Positions 1 through 9,690 of a stretch of DNA of 64,000 nucleotides are shown one piece after another (the first letter of the stretch is position 1; each line of letters opens with the position of its first letter). The notes under the pieces are model-generated. The model worked only from the letters and a program-made list of their open reading frames with translations. It was not told the origin of the DNA and searched no databases. Made by a program: the position numbers and the translations under genes. This DNA is from Bacteroides caccae (GTDB lineage Bacteria; Bacteroidota; Bacteroidia; Bacteroidales; Bacteroidaceae): positions 2,542,001 through 2,606,000 of the forward strand of contig NZ_CP022412.2 of assembly GCF_002222615.2 (NCBI RefSeq), written 5' to 3'.

Positions 1-1384
1 CAATATTGGTATCGTATTTTTCTGTAGGATTACCTTTATATATACCACTTTCTGTATAATAGGCACCAGATACGAAATATCTGGAACGTGCCGAACCGCC
101 ACGCACATTCAATGTATACCGGTGATTATGTGTATTCTTTCTAAGCAGTTCACCTATCCAGTCTGTATCCGGATAAAGATCACGGTCTGTACTAGTACGA
201 AACTTTTCTATTAATTCAGCGCTGAATAAATCGGGTTCCCCGTCATTATTTAATGCTTCATTATATAAACTTAAATAATCAGCAGAACCTACAAATTCAG
301 GCAGACGTTGTGGACTTGAAATGGAGTGTTCTGTTTTAAATGTAATTTTAGGTTTTTCGTCCTTACCGCGTTTGGTTGTAACTAATATAACGCCATTTGC
401 TCCTTCAGCACCATAAATAGCAGTTGCGGCAGCATCTTTTAATACTGAGAATGTTTCAATCTCATCCGGTTCAATATCGGTGATTTTACGAGGAACACCA
501 TCTACTAAGACTAAAGGGGTTGATGCGGAACTGTTAGATGCGAATGTGCTGATACCGCGAATCCAGAATTCTGCATCATCGTATCCTGGTTCACCGGAAC
601 GTTGTACGGCAATTAAACCGGATACTTGTCCTGCCAGATTGTTGGTCAAATTTCGAGTCGGGGCAGCGATTTCCGAAGGCTTTACCGAACTCATGGATAC
701 CACGACGCTCTCTTTTTTTTGTTGTCCATAACCGATGACAACTACTTCGTCCAATGCTTTGGTGTCTTCGCGTAACCGGATGTTAATGTTGCGCCGTCCG
801 TTAATCTTGATTTCTTCTGTTGCGTAGCCCAGGAAAGAAACTATAAGAATATCATTTTTGTTAGGGACACTAATGGAATATCGTCCATCCATATCTGAGA
901 TTCCTCCTAATGTTGTTCCTTTTACTTTTACTGAAACGCCAATCATGGACTCTCCTTGTGCATCGGTTATTACACCGGTGACTGTAAATTTGTTACTTTG
1001 TTGTTGGCTGTTTGGTTGTTCGCCTTTATGGTAAATTGTGATTTGTCGGTCGTTGATGCTGTAAGTATTATCTGTACCGAGAAATAGCTGGTCCAAAATA
1101 GCGCTCACTTGCTGATTTTTTACATCAATATTTACCTTACGATTCGTATCGATGATTTGGTCCATGTAGAAAATTATGTATTCACTATTTTTTTCAATTT
1201 CTTGAAAGACTTGTTTCACAGTCTTTTGAGAGGTCTTCATTGTGAATAATTTGCTTTGCAAATACGAATTTGTTGCCAAGCAATGCCCTATTCCTATCAG
1301 TAGAAAAAATGAAAAGAACTTCATAATTAGCAATAATTGTTTTTCTTCAGTCTTTTTTAGACTGAATAATTGGTGTTTTTCCAT
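1..1384 (-). CDS. SusC-family TonB-dependent outer-membrane receptor with STN domain (partial, C-terminus beyond window)
   Basis: About 461 codons are visible, with no stop, running off the left edge. Translated from 1384, the order is a signal-like hydrophobic stretch, an STN signalling domain (about residues 50-100, around EIEKNSEYIIFYMD), a carboxypeptidase-regulatory-like domain (VTGVITDAQGESMIGVSV), the SusC plug motif (LDEVVVIGYGQQKK) and the first part of the barrel. Such receptors import glycan oligosaccharides together with a SusD lipoprotein. The STN domain normally contacts a FecR-type anti-sigma factor, and one lies immediately upstream (1511-2722). A second in-frame ATG at 1324 gives a shorter signal peptide and may be the true start. 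SusD and the substrate genes would lie to the left, outside the window. The family call is firm; the substrate is unknown. Confidence 0.92.
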   Translation of the reverse strand, partial: MEKHQLFSLKKTEEKQLLLIMKFFSFFLLIGIGHCLATNSYLQSKLFTMKTSQKTVKQVFQEIEKNSEYIIFYMDQIIDTNRKVNIDVKNQQVSAILDQLFLGTDNTYSINDRQITIYHKGEQPNSQQQSNKFTVTGVITDAQGESMIGVSVKVKGTTLGGISDMDGRYSISVPNKNDILIVSFLGYATEEIKINGRRNINIRLREDTKALDEVVVIGYGQQKKESVVVSMSSVKPSEIAAPTRNLTNNLAGQVSGLIAVQRSGEPGYDDAEFWIRGISTFASNSSASTPLVLVDGVPRKITDIEPDEIETFSVLKDAAATAIYGAEGANGVILVTTKRGKDEKPKITFKTEHSISSPQRLPEFVGSADYLSLYNEALNNDGEPDLFSAELIEKFRTSTDRDLYPDTDWIGELLRKNTHNHRYTLNVRGGSARSRYFVSGAYYTESGIYKGNPTEKYDTNI

Positions 1385-1510
1385 ACTTTTATAACGAATT
1401 AGATTATTAATATTTAAACGTGTAAGTAATTTAATTTAAGGTCGGGTGATATGCGGGTATTATCCGGCCTTATCATTTTCTAGGAAGTCATATTTTCATA
1501 GGCTATTAAT

Positions 1511-2722
1511 TTATTTAGATTTGACATTAATATAGATTTTCTCATTTGATTCTGTTATTTGAGCCGGGACGGTTTGAATCAGCGTATGCAACACATCATC
1601 TAGTTCTTCTTTCAGATCTAGCTTACCACTACAAGTAATATTAGCAAGCTGTTTGTCGGTAATGATTGTCTTACCATAGTACTTGCTGAGTTTTTTTGTA
1701 ATAATTTCCAACCTCTCTTTTTTGAATTGGTAAAATCCATCTTTCCAAGCTATGTATTCTTGTACATCTACAGGATGTACGCTGATACCTTGCTGATCAT
1801 TATATGCAAGTAAATTGTTTGGTGATAAAGTTTTCGTTTCGTTATTGTTAGTCTTTACTTCTACTTTTCCAGTGACAAGTACTACTGTTTGTATATTCTC
1901 TTTTTCGTATGCACAAACGTTAAAAGTAGTACCTAATACCTGTATGTCCATTTTATTCGTTTTTACAATAAATGGTCGACTTTTGTCGTGATAAACATCT
2001 AGGAAGGCTTCACCTTCTACATAAATCTCCCGTTTGTTCTTCATAAATTCAACCGGATAAACAACTCGTGAACTGGCGCTTAGCCAAATACGTGTCCCGT
2101 CGGAAAAAGTAATTGACGAGCGTTTTCCGGCCGGCACTATTAATTGATTATAAGTATCTTTTTTCTTATCGTTTTCAGTTTCCTGATTAATGGTTTGAGA
2201 ATTGACATTTAATTTTCCCTGTTGGTTGTAATGTAGCTTACTTTCTTTACCTTGTATAGCTATCTGTTTCTTTTCGGATAGAATCAAAAGGGTTTGATTG
2301 GTAGAGACATCAGGTTTCTTTACTGCGACTATATCAGATTTTTCCATGCACTCGCTTGTCTGATAAATATTTTGCAGATACCAACCACTTACAAGGAAGA
2401 CAACAATGCAAGCTGCAGCTAAAGTGCGGTATAGAATGCGTCTCTTTCTTTTGTTCTGTATTTCCAAACGATTCTGATCGGATATACATTTCCAAATGGA
2501 ATCTACTTTTTGTTGAGGCAGATAGGGTTTAGGAACATGACGGAGAATATGTAGAAAATTACGCGCAATAGCTATTTCCTTAGCTAACTGCTTGTTTTCT
2601 TGAGCTAATTTATCCCAAAACATAATACTTTCCGGAGTCGGATGTTGTTCCGATTCTAAAAAATAAGCATCATTGAGTAATGAGTCTGCTTTATAATTAT
2701 TATAGTCTATTTTTGAATCCAT
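1511..2722 (-). CDS. FecR-family anti-sigma factor
   Basis: A 403-residue inner-membrane anti-sigma regulator. The cytoplasmic N-terminal half would bind the sigma factor. A basic stretch (KRKRR) leads into one membrane helix at about residues 95-115. The periplasmic FecR domain follows at about 193-290 (LIVPAGKRSSITFSDGTRIW, then YVEGEAFLDV and VLGTTFNV), with a DUF4974-like C-terminal domain at about 325-400. The gene lies 65 bp after the ECF sigma gene and 126 bp before the SusC-type receptor, the standard order for Bacteroides trans-envelope glycan sensing. It is inferred to hold the sigma factor inactive until the receptor's STN domain signals ligand uptake. Confidence 0.93.
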   Translation of the reverse strand: MDSKIDYNNYKADSLLNDAYFLESEQHPTPESIMFWDKLAQENKQLAKEIAIARNFLHILRHVPKPYLPQQKVDSIWKCISDQNRLEIQNKRKRRILYRTLAAACIVVFLVSGWYLQNIYQTSECMEKSDIVAVKKPDVSTNQTLLILSEKKQIAIQGKESKLHYNQQGKLNVNSQTINQETENDKKKDTYNQLIVPAGKRSSITFSDGTRIWLSASSRVVYPVEFMKNKREIYVEGEAFLDVYHDKSRPFIVKTNKMDIQVLGTTFNVCAYEKENIQTVVLVTGKVEVKTNNNETKTLSPNNLLAYNDQQGISVHPVDVQEYIAWKDGFYQFKKERLEIITKKLSKYYGKTIITDKQLANITCSGKLDLKEELDDVLHTLIQTVPAQITESNEKIYINVKSK

Positions 2723-2787
2723 TTTATGCGTTGTTTATATAAGGACAACTCAAAAAATGGAATCTACTCACTGAACTTGTATTTTTT

Positions 2788-3405
2788 TTAAAGAAAATGC
2801 ATTTTTTGTGTTTCTCTGAAGAAAGTGGTCAAGATACTTATCCATGCGATGCATTCAGGTGTTCCGAAAGTATCTCTTACTTTTTGTAGTGAGCGTTGAA
2901 GTAAATTGTAGGCTGATTGATAATTAATGTCCATAATCTGACATATTTCATCATATTCCATTTCTTCTATAAAACGATAATATATGATTTCTCGTTGTCT
3001 GGGAGTTAGCACATGGAGTATTTTTTTGATTTCATTAATTTGTTCGCGACGTTCTTCTTCATTGATAAAGTCATTCTCTGTTATATATTGTTCTTCCATA
3101 GAGTAGAAGTTGAAGGCATAGGATTCTTCTGAACGCTCTTTACTGAAAACATTATAGATACTGTTTTTAAGAGAAATCATCAGATAGATTTTTACATTTT
3201 GGGGTATACTTAATTTATTTTTATTCTTGTATATTCTTATAAATACATCTTGTATACAGTCTTTTATCACTTCTGTGTCAGGAGTGATTTGTAATCCATA
3301 TTGATACAGTAATTGAATATGGTGTGTATAAAGCCAACTATAAGCTTCATCATTGCCTTCGAGAAAAAGTTTCCATTTAATATAACTTTCGTCTTGAATT
3401 TGCAT
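2788..3405 (-). CDS. ECF-type RNA polymerase sigma-70 factor
   Basis: A 205-residue sigma factor with only regions 2 and 4. Region 2 is at about residues 25-85 (CIQDVFIRIYKNKNKL). Region 4 is at about 125-180 (LTPRQREIIYYRF followed by a helix-turn-helix, EICQIMDINYQSAYNLLQRS). It begins 12 bp after the sulfatase stop, so the two are probably co-transcribed. The adjacent FecR protein is the likely partner, and the SusC operon the likely target. The C-terminal tail after region 4 (about 20 residues, ending TFFRETQKMHFL) is a little longer than in minimal ECF factors. Confidence 0.93.
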   Translation of the reverse strand: MQIQDESYIKWKLFLEGNDEAYSWLYTHHIQLLYQYGLQITPDTEVIKDCIQDVFIRIYKNKNKLSIPQNVKIYLMISLKNSIYNVFSKERSEESYAFNFYSMEEQYITENDFINEEERREQINEIKKILHVLTPRQREIIYYRFIEEMEYDEICQIMDINYQSAYNLLQRSLQKVRDTFGTPECIAWISILTTFFRETQKMHFL

Positions 3406-3417
3406 AGATGTTAATTT

Positions 3418-4968
3418 TTAAATTCCGGTATCTACCGGACTTTTATCAGGAAATAACGGGCTATAAAGAATTGTCTGTTTTAATACCTGTAACTTACCGT
3501 CTTTCACAAACTTTTCACCACGTTCGGAAAGATGATCAATCATAGCTTGACGAAGCTCATTTAATTGCTGTTTGTATTTTTTATCTGTTACTACATTCTT
3601 TAGTTCATGAGGGTCTTTCGAGAGATCAAACAACTCTTCTGTCCCGGTGTGAAAACGCCAGATATATTTTATTTTTCCGTCGGTTAATGCACACCAATAA
3701 TTGTCAGGACTATAGCAAGTCGCATGTTCTAAATCTATGTATTTCCTCCATTGATCGGTTTTACCTTCCATTAACCGGAGTAAAGATTGACCGTCCATAT
3801 CTTGCGGGATAGAACTTCCGGCTATTTCAAGGAAAGTTGGTAATAAATCACGCAATTCTACCGGTTGGGTAATTTTGTTTCCTTTAGTAAAGTGATAGCT
3901 AGCTGGCCATTTAACGATATAAGGAACATGTACCGAACCTTGGTAAGGGTACGTTTTACGCCAATGATAATGGTCTCCTAACATATCACCGTGATCAGAA
4001 ATGTAGCAGATAAGTGCATTGTCATATATACCTTTTTCTTTCAAAGTTTTAATTACTTTACCTATCTCTTCGTCAATAAATGTCACATTAGCATAATAGT
4101 GCCTCCGTGAGTCTTTTGCATATTCGTCACCGAAATTACCATAAGGAGCATCTTTTTTCACTTTTTGAGGATCCTTTAGTTTGGCATACGGCTTATCTTT
4201 ACACCATTCTCCTATCCAAGGTGCAGGTATATCCCGGTTCGCGTATTCGTCCAATAAACGTTGGGGAGGATCATAAGGACTATGTGGACGGGCAAAGGAT
4301 ATTTTCAAGAACAATGGTTGGTTATTGATACCTTCGTAATTGCGAATCATTTCGCAAGCCATTTCTCCTGTCCATGCTGTGGGATGCAATCGTTCCGGAA
4401 GTTTATAAGTAGCTGCTCCATGGTCATTCCAACCGATATGAGTAGAATCTGGGTTTAAGCCGGGAGCTTGCATTTGGAACCATAATCGATAGTCACTGAT
4501 AAAATCGGGACTTTCTACGCGTCCGCTTTCATCAACTAATGTTCCCCGGAATCCATGCAGAGCCTTTTGAGGATACCAGTGCATTTTACCAATACCAAAG
4601 CTGTAGTAGTTTAAGTCTCCCAACATACGAGGCATCTCATAACGGTATTGGCTGGCTACCCTGCCGTATCCTAGCATACCATGATGCCAGGGAGAAAGTC
4701 CGGTCAATAATCCGGAACGTGCCGGTGTACTACTAGGGGTAGAAGAATAACCGTTTGTAAAGAGTGTACCGTCTTCTGCCAAAGCGTCCATATTCGGAGA
4801 AATGACAGAAGTATTTCCCATACAATTCATGGCATCTCCACGATGTTGGTCGGATACAATTAAAATGATATGAGGACGTGTTGAAGTTTGGGCAAAAAGA
4901 AGTTGCGGAAGGATATAAACTCCCGTAGTCGCAAGTAATGAGCTTTTTAATAAAAAGGATGTTTTCAT
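3418..4968 (-). CDS. Exported Ser-type sulfatase (S1 family)
   Basis: A 516-residue type I sulfatase that hydrolyses sulfate esters, probably on host or algal glycans. A signal peptide covers residues 1-26 (ending LLFAQ). The sulfatase signature is S80-T-P-A-R84-S-G-L-L-T-G, so the residue to be converted to formylglycine is serine, not cysteine. The N-terminal metal site (LIVSDQHRGD) and the C-terminal half-site (YISDHGDMLGDH) are both present. A Ser-type enzyme depends on a radical SAM maturase under anaerobic conditions, and such an enzyme lies at 11882-13126. The gene leads the minus-strand unit sulfatase-sigma-FecR-SusC and has its own -7 box at 4999-5006. Substrate specificity cannot be read from the sequence. 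Confidence 0.93.
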   Translation of the reverse strand: MKTSFLLKSSLLATTGVYILPQLLFAQTSTRPHIILIVSDQHRGDAMNCMGNTSVISPNMDALAEDGTLFTNGYSSTPSSTPARSGLLTGLSPWHHGMLGYGRVASQYRYEMPRMLGDLNYYSFGIGKMHWYPQKALHGFRGTLVDESGRVESPDFISDYRLWFQMQAPGLNPDSTHIGWNDHGAATYKLPERLHPTAWTGEMACEMIRNYEGINNQPLFLKISFARPHSPYDPPQRLLDEYANRDIPAPWIGEWCKDKPYAKLKDPQKVKKDAPYGNFGDEYAKDSRRHYYANVTFIDEEIGKVIKTLKEKGIYDNALICYISDHGDMLGDHYHWRKTYPYQGSVHVPYIVKWPASYHFTKGNKITQPVELRDLLPTFLEIAGSSIPQDMDGQSLLRLMEGKTDQWRKYIDLEHATCYSPDNYWCALTDGKIKYIWRFHTGTEELFDLSKDPHELKNVVTDKKYKQQLNELRQAMIDHLSERGEKFVKDGKLQVLKQTILYSPLFPDKSPVDTGI

Positions 4969-4998
4969 ATTCTAAAGGATATCGTGTTTCCCATTTGA

Positions 4999-5006
4999 CA
5001 AAAGTA
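4999..5006 (-). promoter_or_regulatory. Bacteroides -7 promoter element for the sulfatase unit
   Basis: On the minus strand the sequence reads TACTTTTG, a match to the Bacteroides -7 consensus TAnnTTTG. It lies 31 bp upstream of the sulfatase ATG, giving a short leader. No clear -33 TTTG is visible. Confidence 0.6.
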
Positions 5007-5078
5007 CAATTTCTTTTTGAATAAAAGAAAAATAGCCGTATTTTTACACTTCTTAAGAATCTCTTGACTAGTTATAAA

Positions 5079-5117
5079 AAAGAGTGACGCTATCACATAC
5101 GGATAACGTCACTCTTT
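5079..5117 (-). terminator. Rho-independent terminator after the thioredoxin operon
   Basis: A perfect 11-bp stem (AAAGAGTGACG / CGTCACTCTTT) with a 17-nt loop. Read on the minus strand the stem is followed by a run of T (CTCTTTTTTATAAC). It lies 48 bp beyond the stop of the 155-residue thioredoxin gene. Confidence 0.75.
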
Positions 5118-5164
5118 GCTTCTTATGGCGTCATAATCCTGACCGGATATCGACACTCTTTTTT

Positions 5165-5632
5165 CTACTTCAATAAAAACTCATCAATTGCTTTCTTGTA
5201 AGTTGCTTTGTCTGCAGCTCCGCGGAAAAGCTGGGGATCTCCTTTCATGGGGATGAATACGAACAACGGAATACTTGTTGCATTGAACAGGGCAGCCAGT
5301 TCTTTCTGCTTATCTACATTTACTTTGTAGATTACAATTTTCCCGGCATATTCTTTTGCCAATTCTTTCATAATAGGAGCTGTTTGGCGGCAAGGTCCAC
5401 ACCAGTCGGCATATAAATCGATAATGGCAGGCTTGTCGCCTTTGTATTTCCACTCTTTTGACTTTTCATAATCGAAGACGTCTTTCAGAAACATTTCTTT
5501 ATTCATTACGACGACTTCTCCGTTGTTACCTGTTACTTCTTTTTTACCTTGTTTGGCTTCAGCTCTGTCATTGAACGCGTATACGATTACGCTTACCATG
5601 ACGAGTGCTACCATGACTAATACTTTCTTCAT
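5165..5632 (-). CDS. Exported thioredoxin-fold protein
   Basis: 155 residues. A signal peptide covers about residues 1-20 (MKKVLVMVALVMVSVIVYA). A thioredoxin domain follows with the redox motif W77-C-G-P-C81-R-Q and the cis-proline region (NATSIPLFVFIP). It is probably a periplasmic disulfide reductase or oxidase. It follows the cytosolic-type thioredoxin gene by 15 bp and is presumably co-transcribed with it, so a compartment pair (cytosol and periplasm) is encoded together. The partner proteins are not evident here. Confidence 0.88.
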   Translation of the reverse strand: MKKVLVMVALVMVSVIVYAFNDRAEAKQGKKEVTGNNGEVVVMNKEMFLKDVFDYEKSKEWKYKGDKPAIIDLYADWCGPCRQTAPIMKELAKEYAGKIVIYKVNVDKQKELAALFNATSIPLFVFIPMKGDPQLFRGAADKATYKKAIDEFLLK

Positions 5633-5647
5633 TCGTTATTTATCTTT

Positions 5648-5947
5648 TTATGTATAATGCCGTTCTATTACCCCTTGTAATTCACTGCTATGAATTACAC
5701 CGGAATGTCTCCATACCGCTTCTCCATTTTTGAACAGGATAAAGGTTGGTACAGCTTGTATACGATATTTTGTAGCCAAGTCTTCATGTTGGTCAACGTC
5801 TATCTTGACAATACGGGCCTTATCACCTACAACTAATTTGAGCTCTTCCAGAACGGGTTTCATAGCTTTACATGGTCCGCACCATTCTGCAAAGAAATCA
5901 ACTAAAACGGGCATCGGTGATTGTATTAAATCTTCAAATTTCTCCAT
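5648..5947 (-). CDS. trxA: Thioredoxin
   Basis: A 99-residue, single-domain thioredoxin without a signal peptide. The active site is W22-C23-G-P-C26-K, with the conserved Asp in the preceding strand region (VDFFAEWCGPC) and cis-Pro in IQAVPTFILF. It would reduce cytosolic disulfides using thioredoxin reductase encoded elsewhere. It is the first gene of a two-gene minus-strand operon. A TATATTTG -7 box lies 43 bp upstream of the ATG. Confidence 0.9.
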   Translation of the reverse strand: MEKFEDLIQSPMPVLVDFFAEWCGPCKAMKPVLEELKLVVGDKARIVKIDVDQHEDLATKYRIQAVPTFILFKNGEAVWRHSGVIHSSELQGVIERHYT

Positions 5948-5990
5948 AATCTTTCCTTTCTTAAAATTAAATGACAGTCATTGAAGACTG

Positions 5991-5998
5991 CAAATATA
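5991..5998 (-). promoter_or_regulatory. -7 promoter element for the thioredoxin operon
   Basis: TATATTTG on the minus strand matches TAnnTTTG and lies 43 bp before the trxA ATG. Confidence 0.6.
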
Positions 5999-6033
5999 GA
6001 TTCTATTTTATTAATATAACGGGAAAATGCTGT

Positions 6034-6117
6034 TTTTGTTCATCGAATAGTAACCGGAGAGTCATTTTGTTGTAATCTGAAAACGGGAGTTTTGCATATC
6101 GAAAAGTAACGGGAGTT
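6034..6117. repeat. Imperfect direct repeat in the divergent trxA/glycosyltransferase spacer
   Basis: Two 28-nt copies at 6034-6061 and 6090-6117 agree at 21 of 28 positions. The shared core is ATCGAA-A/T-AGTAAC-C/G-GGAG, with a period of 56 bp. They sit between the divergent promoter regions and could be operator half-sites; no regulator is identified. Confidence 0.4.
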
Positions 6118-6146
6118 AAAGTTATGAACTAAATAATAATCGCTAT

Positions 6147-7274
6147 ATGAAATTCTTATTTATTGTTCAAGGTGAGGGGAGAGGACATCTGACACAGGCT
6201 ATCACCCTCGAAGATATGTTGCAGCGTAATGGGCATGAGGTTGTAGAAGTATTAGTCGGTAAAAGTTCCTCACGCACATTACCAGGTTTTTTCAATCGGA
6301 GTATTCATGCACCGGTGAAGCGTTTTATCAGTCCGAATTTTCTGCCTACGACAGATAATAAGCGAGTGAATCTAAAGAAAAGTTTAGCTTATAATTTATT
6401 GAAACTACCGGAATATTTCCGTAGTATGTACTATATAAATCAACGGATTAAGGAGACAGGGGCGGAAGTCGTCATCAACTTCTACGAACTTCTGACCGGA
6501 CTTACCTATGCGTTCTTCCGTCCCTCTGTTCCGTATATTTGTATTGGACATCAATATTTGTTTCTACATCGTGATTTTCAGTTTCCGGATAAGAGTCCGG
6601 TCCAGTTATGGATGTTGCGTTTCTTTACACGAATGACGGCTCTTAGATCATCAAAGAAGTTAGCTCTATCTTTCAGGGAAATAGAACGGGATGATGAACA
6701 TCAGATTGTTGTGGTACCTCCTTTGATTCGCCGGGAAATAACGGCAATCCAGCCGGAAGAAGGAAATTATATTCATGGATATATGGTAAATGCCGGTTTT
6801 GCAGATACAGTGGAGAGTTTTCACACAATGCATCCGGAAGTTCCTTTAAGATTTTTCTGGGATAAGACGGAGACAGAGGAAGTAGTACGGGTGGACGAAA
6901 CATTGAGTTATCATCAGATTGATGATGTGAAGTTTCTTAATGGAATGGCGAACTGCAGGGCTTATGCCAGTACGGCTGGTTTCGAGTCTATTTGTGAAGC
7001 GATGTATCTTGGCAAACCGGTATTAATGGTTCCGGCGCATATCGAACAGGATTGTAATGCTTATGATGCTATGATAGCAGGGGCAGGAATTATCGGTGAT
7101 TCGTTTGAACTGGAGTCCTTGCTTCGTTTTGCGGGAAAATATATTCCAAATTGTGATTTCATTTATTGGGCACGCAGTTGCGAGCGTCGGATTATTCTTG
7201 AATTGGAAAAACTGGCTGCTTCACAATCAGAAATAACTTCAATATCAACATATACTAATTATTTACCAATATGA
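6147..7274 (+). CDS. GT28-like glycosyltransferase family protein
   Basis: A 375-residue protein resembling the GT-B fold glycosyltransferases of the MurG/GT28 and MJ1255-like group. The N-terminal glycine-rich loop is FIVQGEGRGHLTQA (residues 4-17). The C-terminal donor-binding half contains GFESICEAMYLGKPVLMVPAHIEQDCNA, the typical pattern in which a sugar-nucleotide pocket is followed by an acidic residue. There is no signal peptide or membrane helix, so it is probably cytosolic or membrane-associated. Donor and acceptor are unknown. It overlaps the next small gene by 4 bp (ATGA), which suggests translational coupling. Confidence 0.75.
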   Translation: MKFLFIVQGEGRGHLTQAITLEDMLQRNGHEVVEVLVGKSSSRTLPGFFNRSIHAPVKRFISPNFLPTTDNKRVNLKKSLAYNLLKLPEYFRSMYYINQRIKETGAEVVINFYELLTGLTYAFFRPSVPYICIGHQYLFLHRDFQFPDKSPVQLWMLRFFTRMTALRSSKKLALSFREIERDDEHQIVVVPPLIRREITAIQPEEGNYIHGYMVNAGFADTVESFHTMHPEVPLRFFWDKTETEEVVRVDETLSYHQIDDVKFLNGMANCRAYASTAGFESICEAMYLGKPVLMVPAHIEQDCNAYDAMIAGAGIIGDSFELESLLRFAGKYIPNCDFIYWARSCERRIILELEKLAASQSEITSISTYTNYLPI

Positions 7275-7453
7275 AACTGAATAAAACAGATTATGTACTT
7301 GAACGTGCATCAGACGGTGGCTATTATGCTTGGCTGACTGTAAATATGCAATGTAATGCTTATGGAGAGTCTCCTGATGAGGCTATTCGGAACCTGGAAG
7401 AATCAATGAATGAGATAATTGATGAAATGTATATGGTGGAAGATTTTGTCTAA
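7271..7453 (+). CDS. HicB-like small domain protein
   Basis: 60 residues. The fold pattern of a truncated HicB antitoxin core is visible: a beta-strand pair (YVLERASDGGYYAWLTV) and then a helix (SPDEAIRNLEESMNEIIDEM). The DNA-binding HTH or ribbon-helix-helix tail of true HicB antitoxins is missing, and no HicA toxin gene is adjacent. Its start overlaps the stop of the glycosyltransferase gene by 4 bp. A role linked to that enzyme is possible but unproven. The reading frame is supported by the ATGA overlap and by the terminator just downstream. Confidence 0.7.
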   Translation: MKLNKTDYVLERASDGGYYAWLTVNMQCNAYGESPDEAIRNLEESMNEIIDEMYMVEDFV

Positions 7454-7470
7454 TGAATAATGTGAAATGA

Positions 7471-7512
7471 AAAACGGATAATGAAACAGAACCCGGTTTC
7501 ATTATCCGTTTT
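7471..7512. terminator. Bidirectional hairpin terminator between convergent genes
   Basis: A perfect 17-bp stem (AAAACGGATAATGAAAC and its complement) with an 8-nt loop. It is flanked by A and T runs and lies between the stop at 7453 (plus) and the stop at 7528 (minus). Confidence 0.8.
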
Positions 7513-7527
7513 CAATAAATGATTTTT

Positions 7528-9690
<2,163 letters not shown>

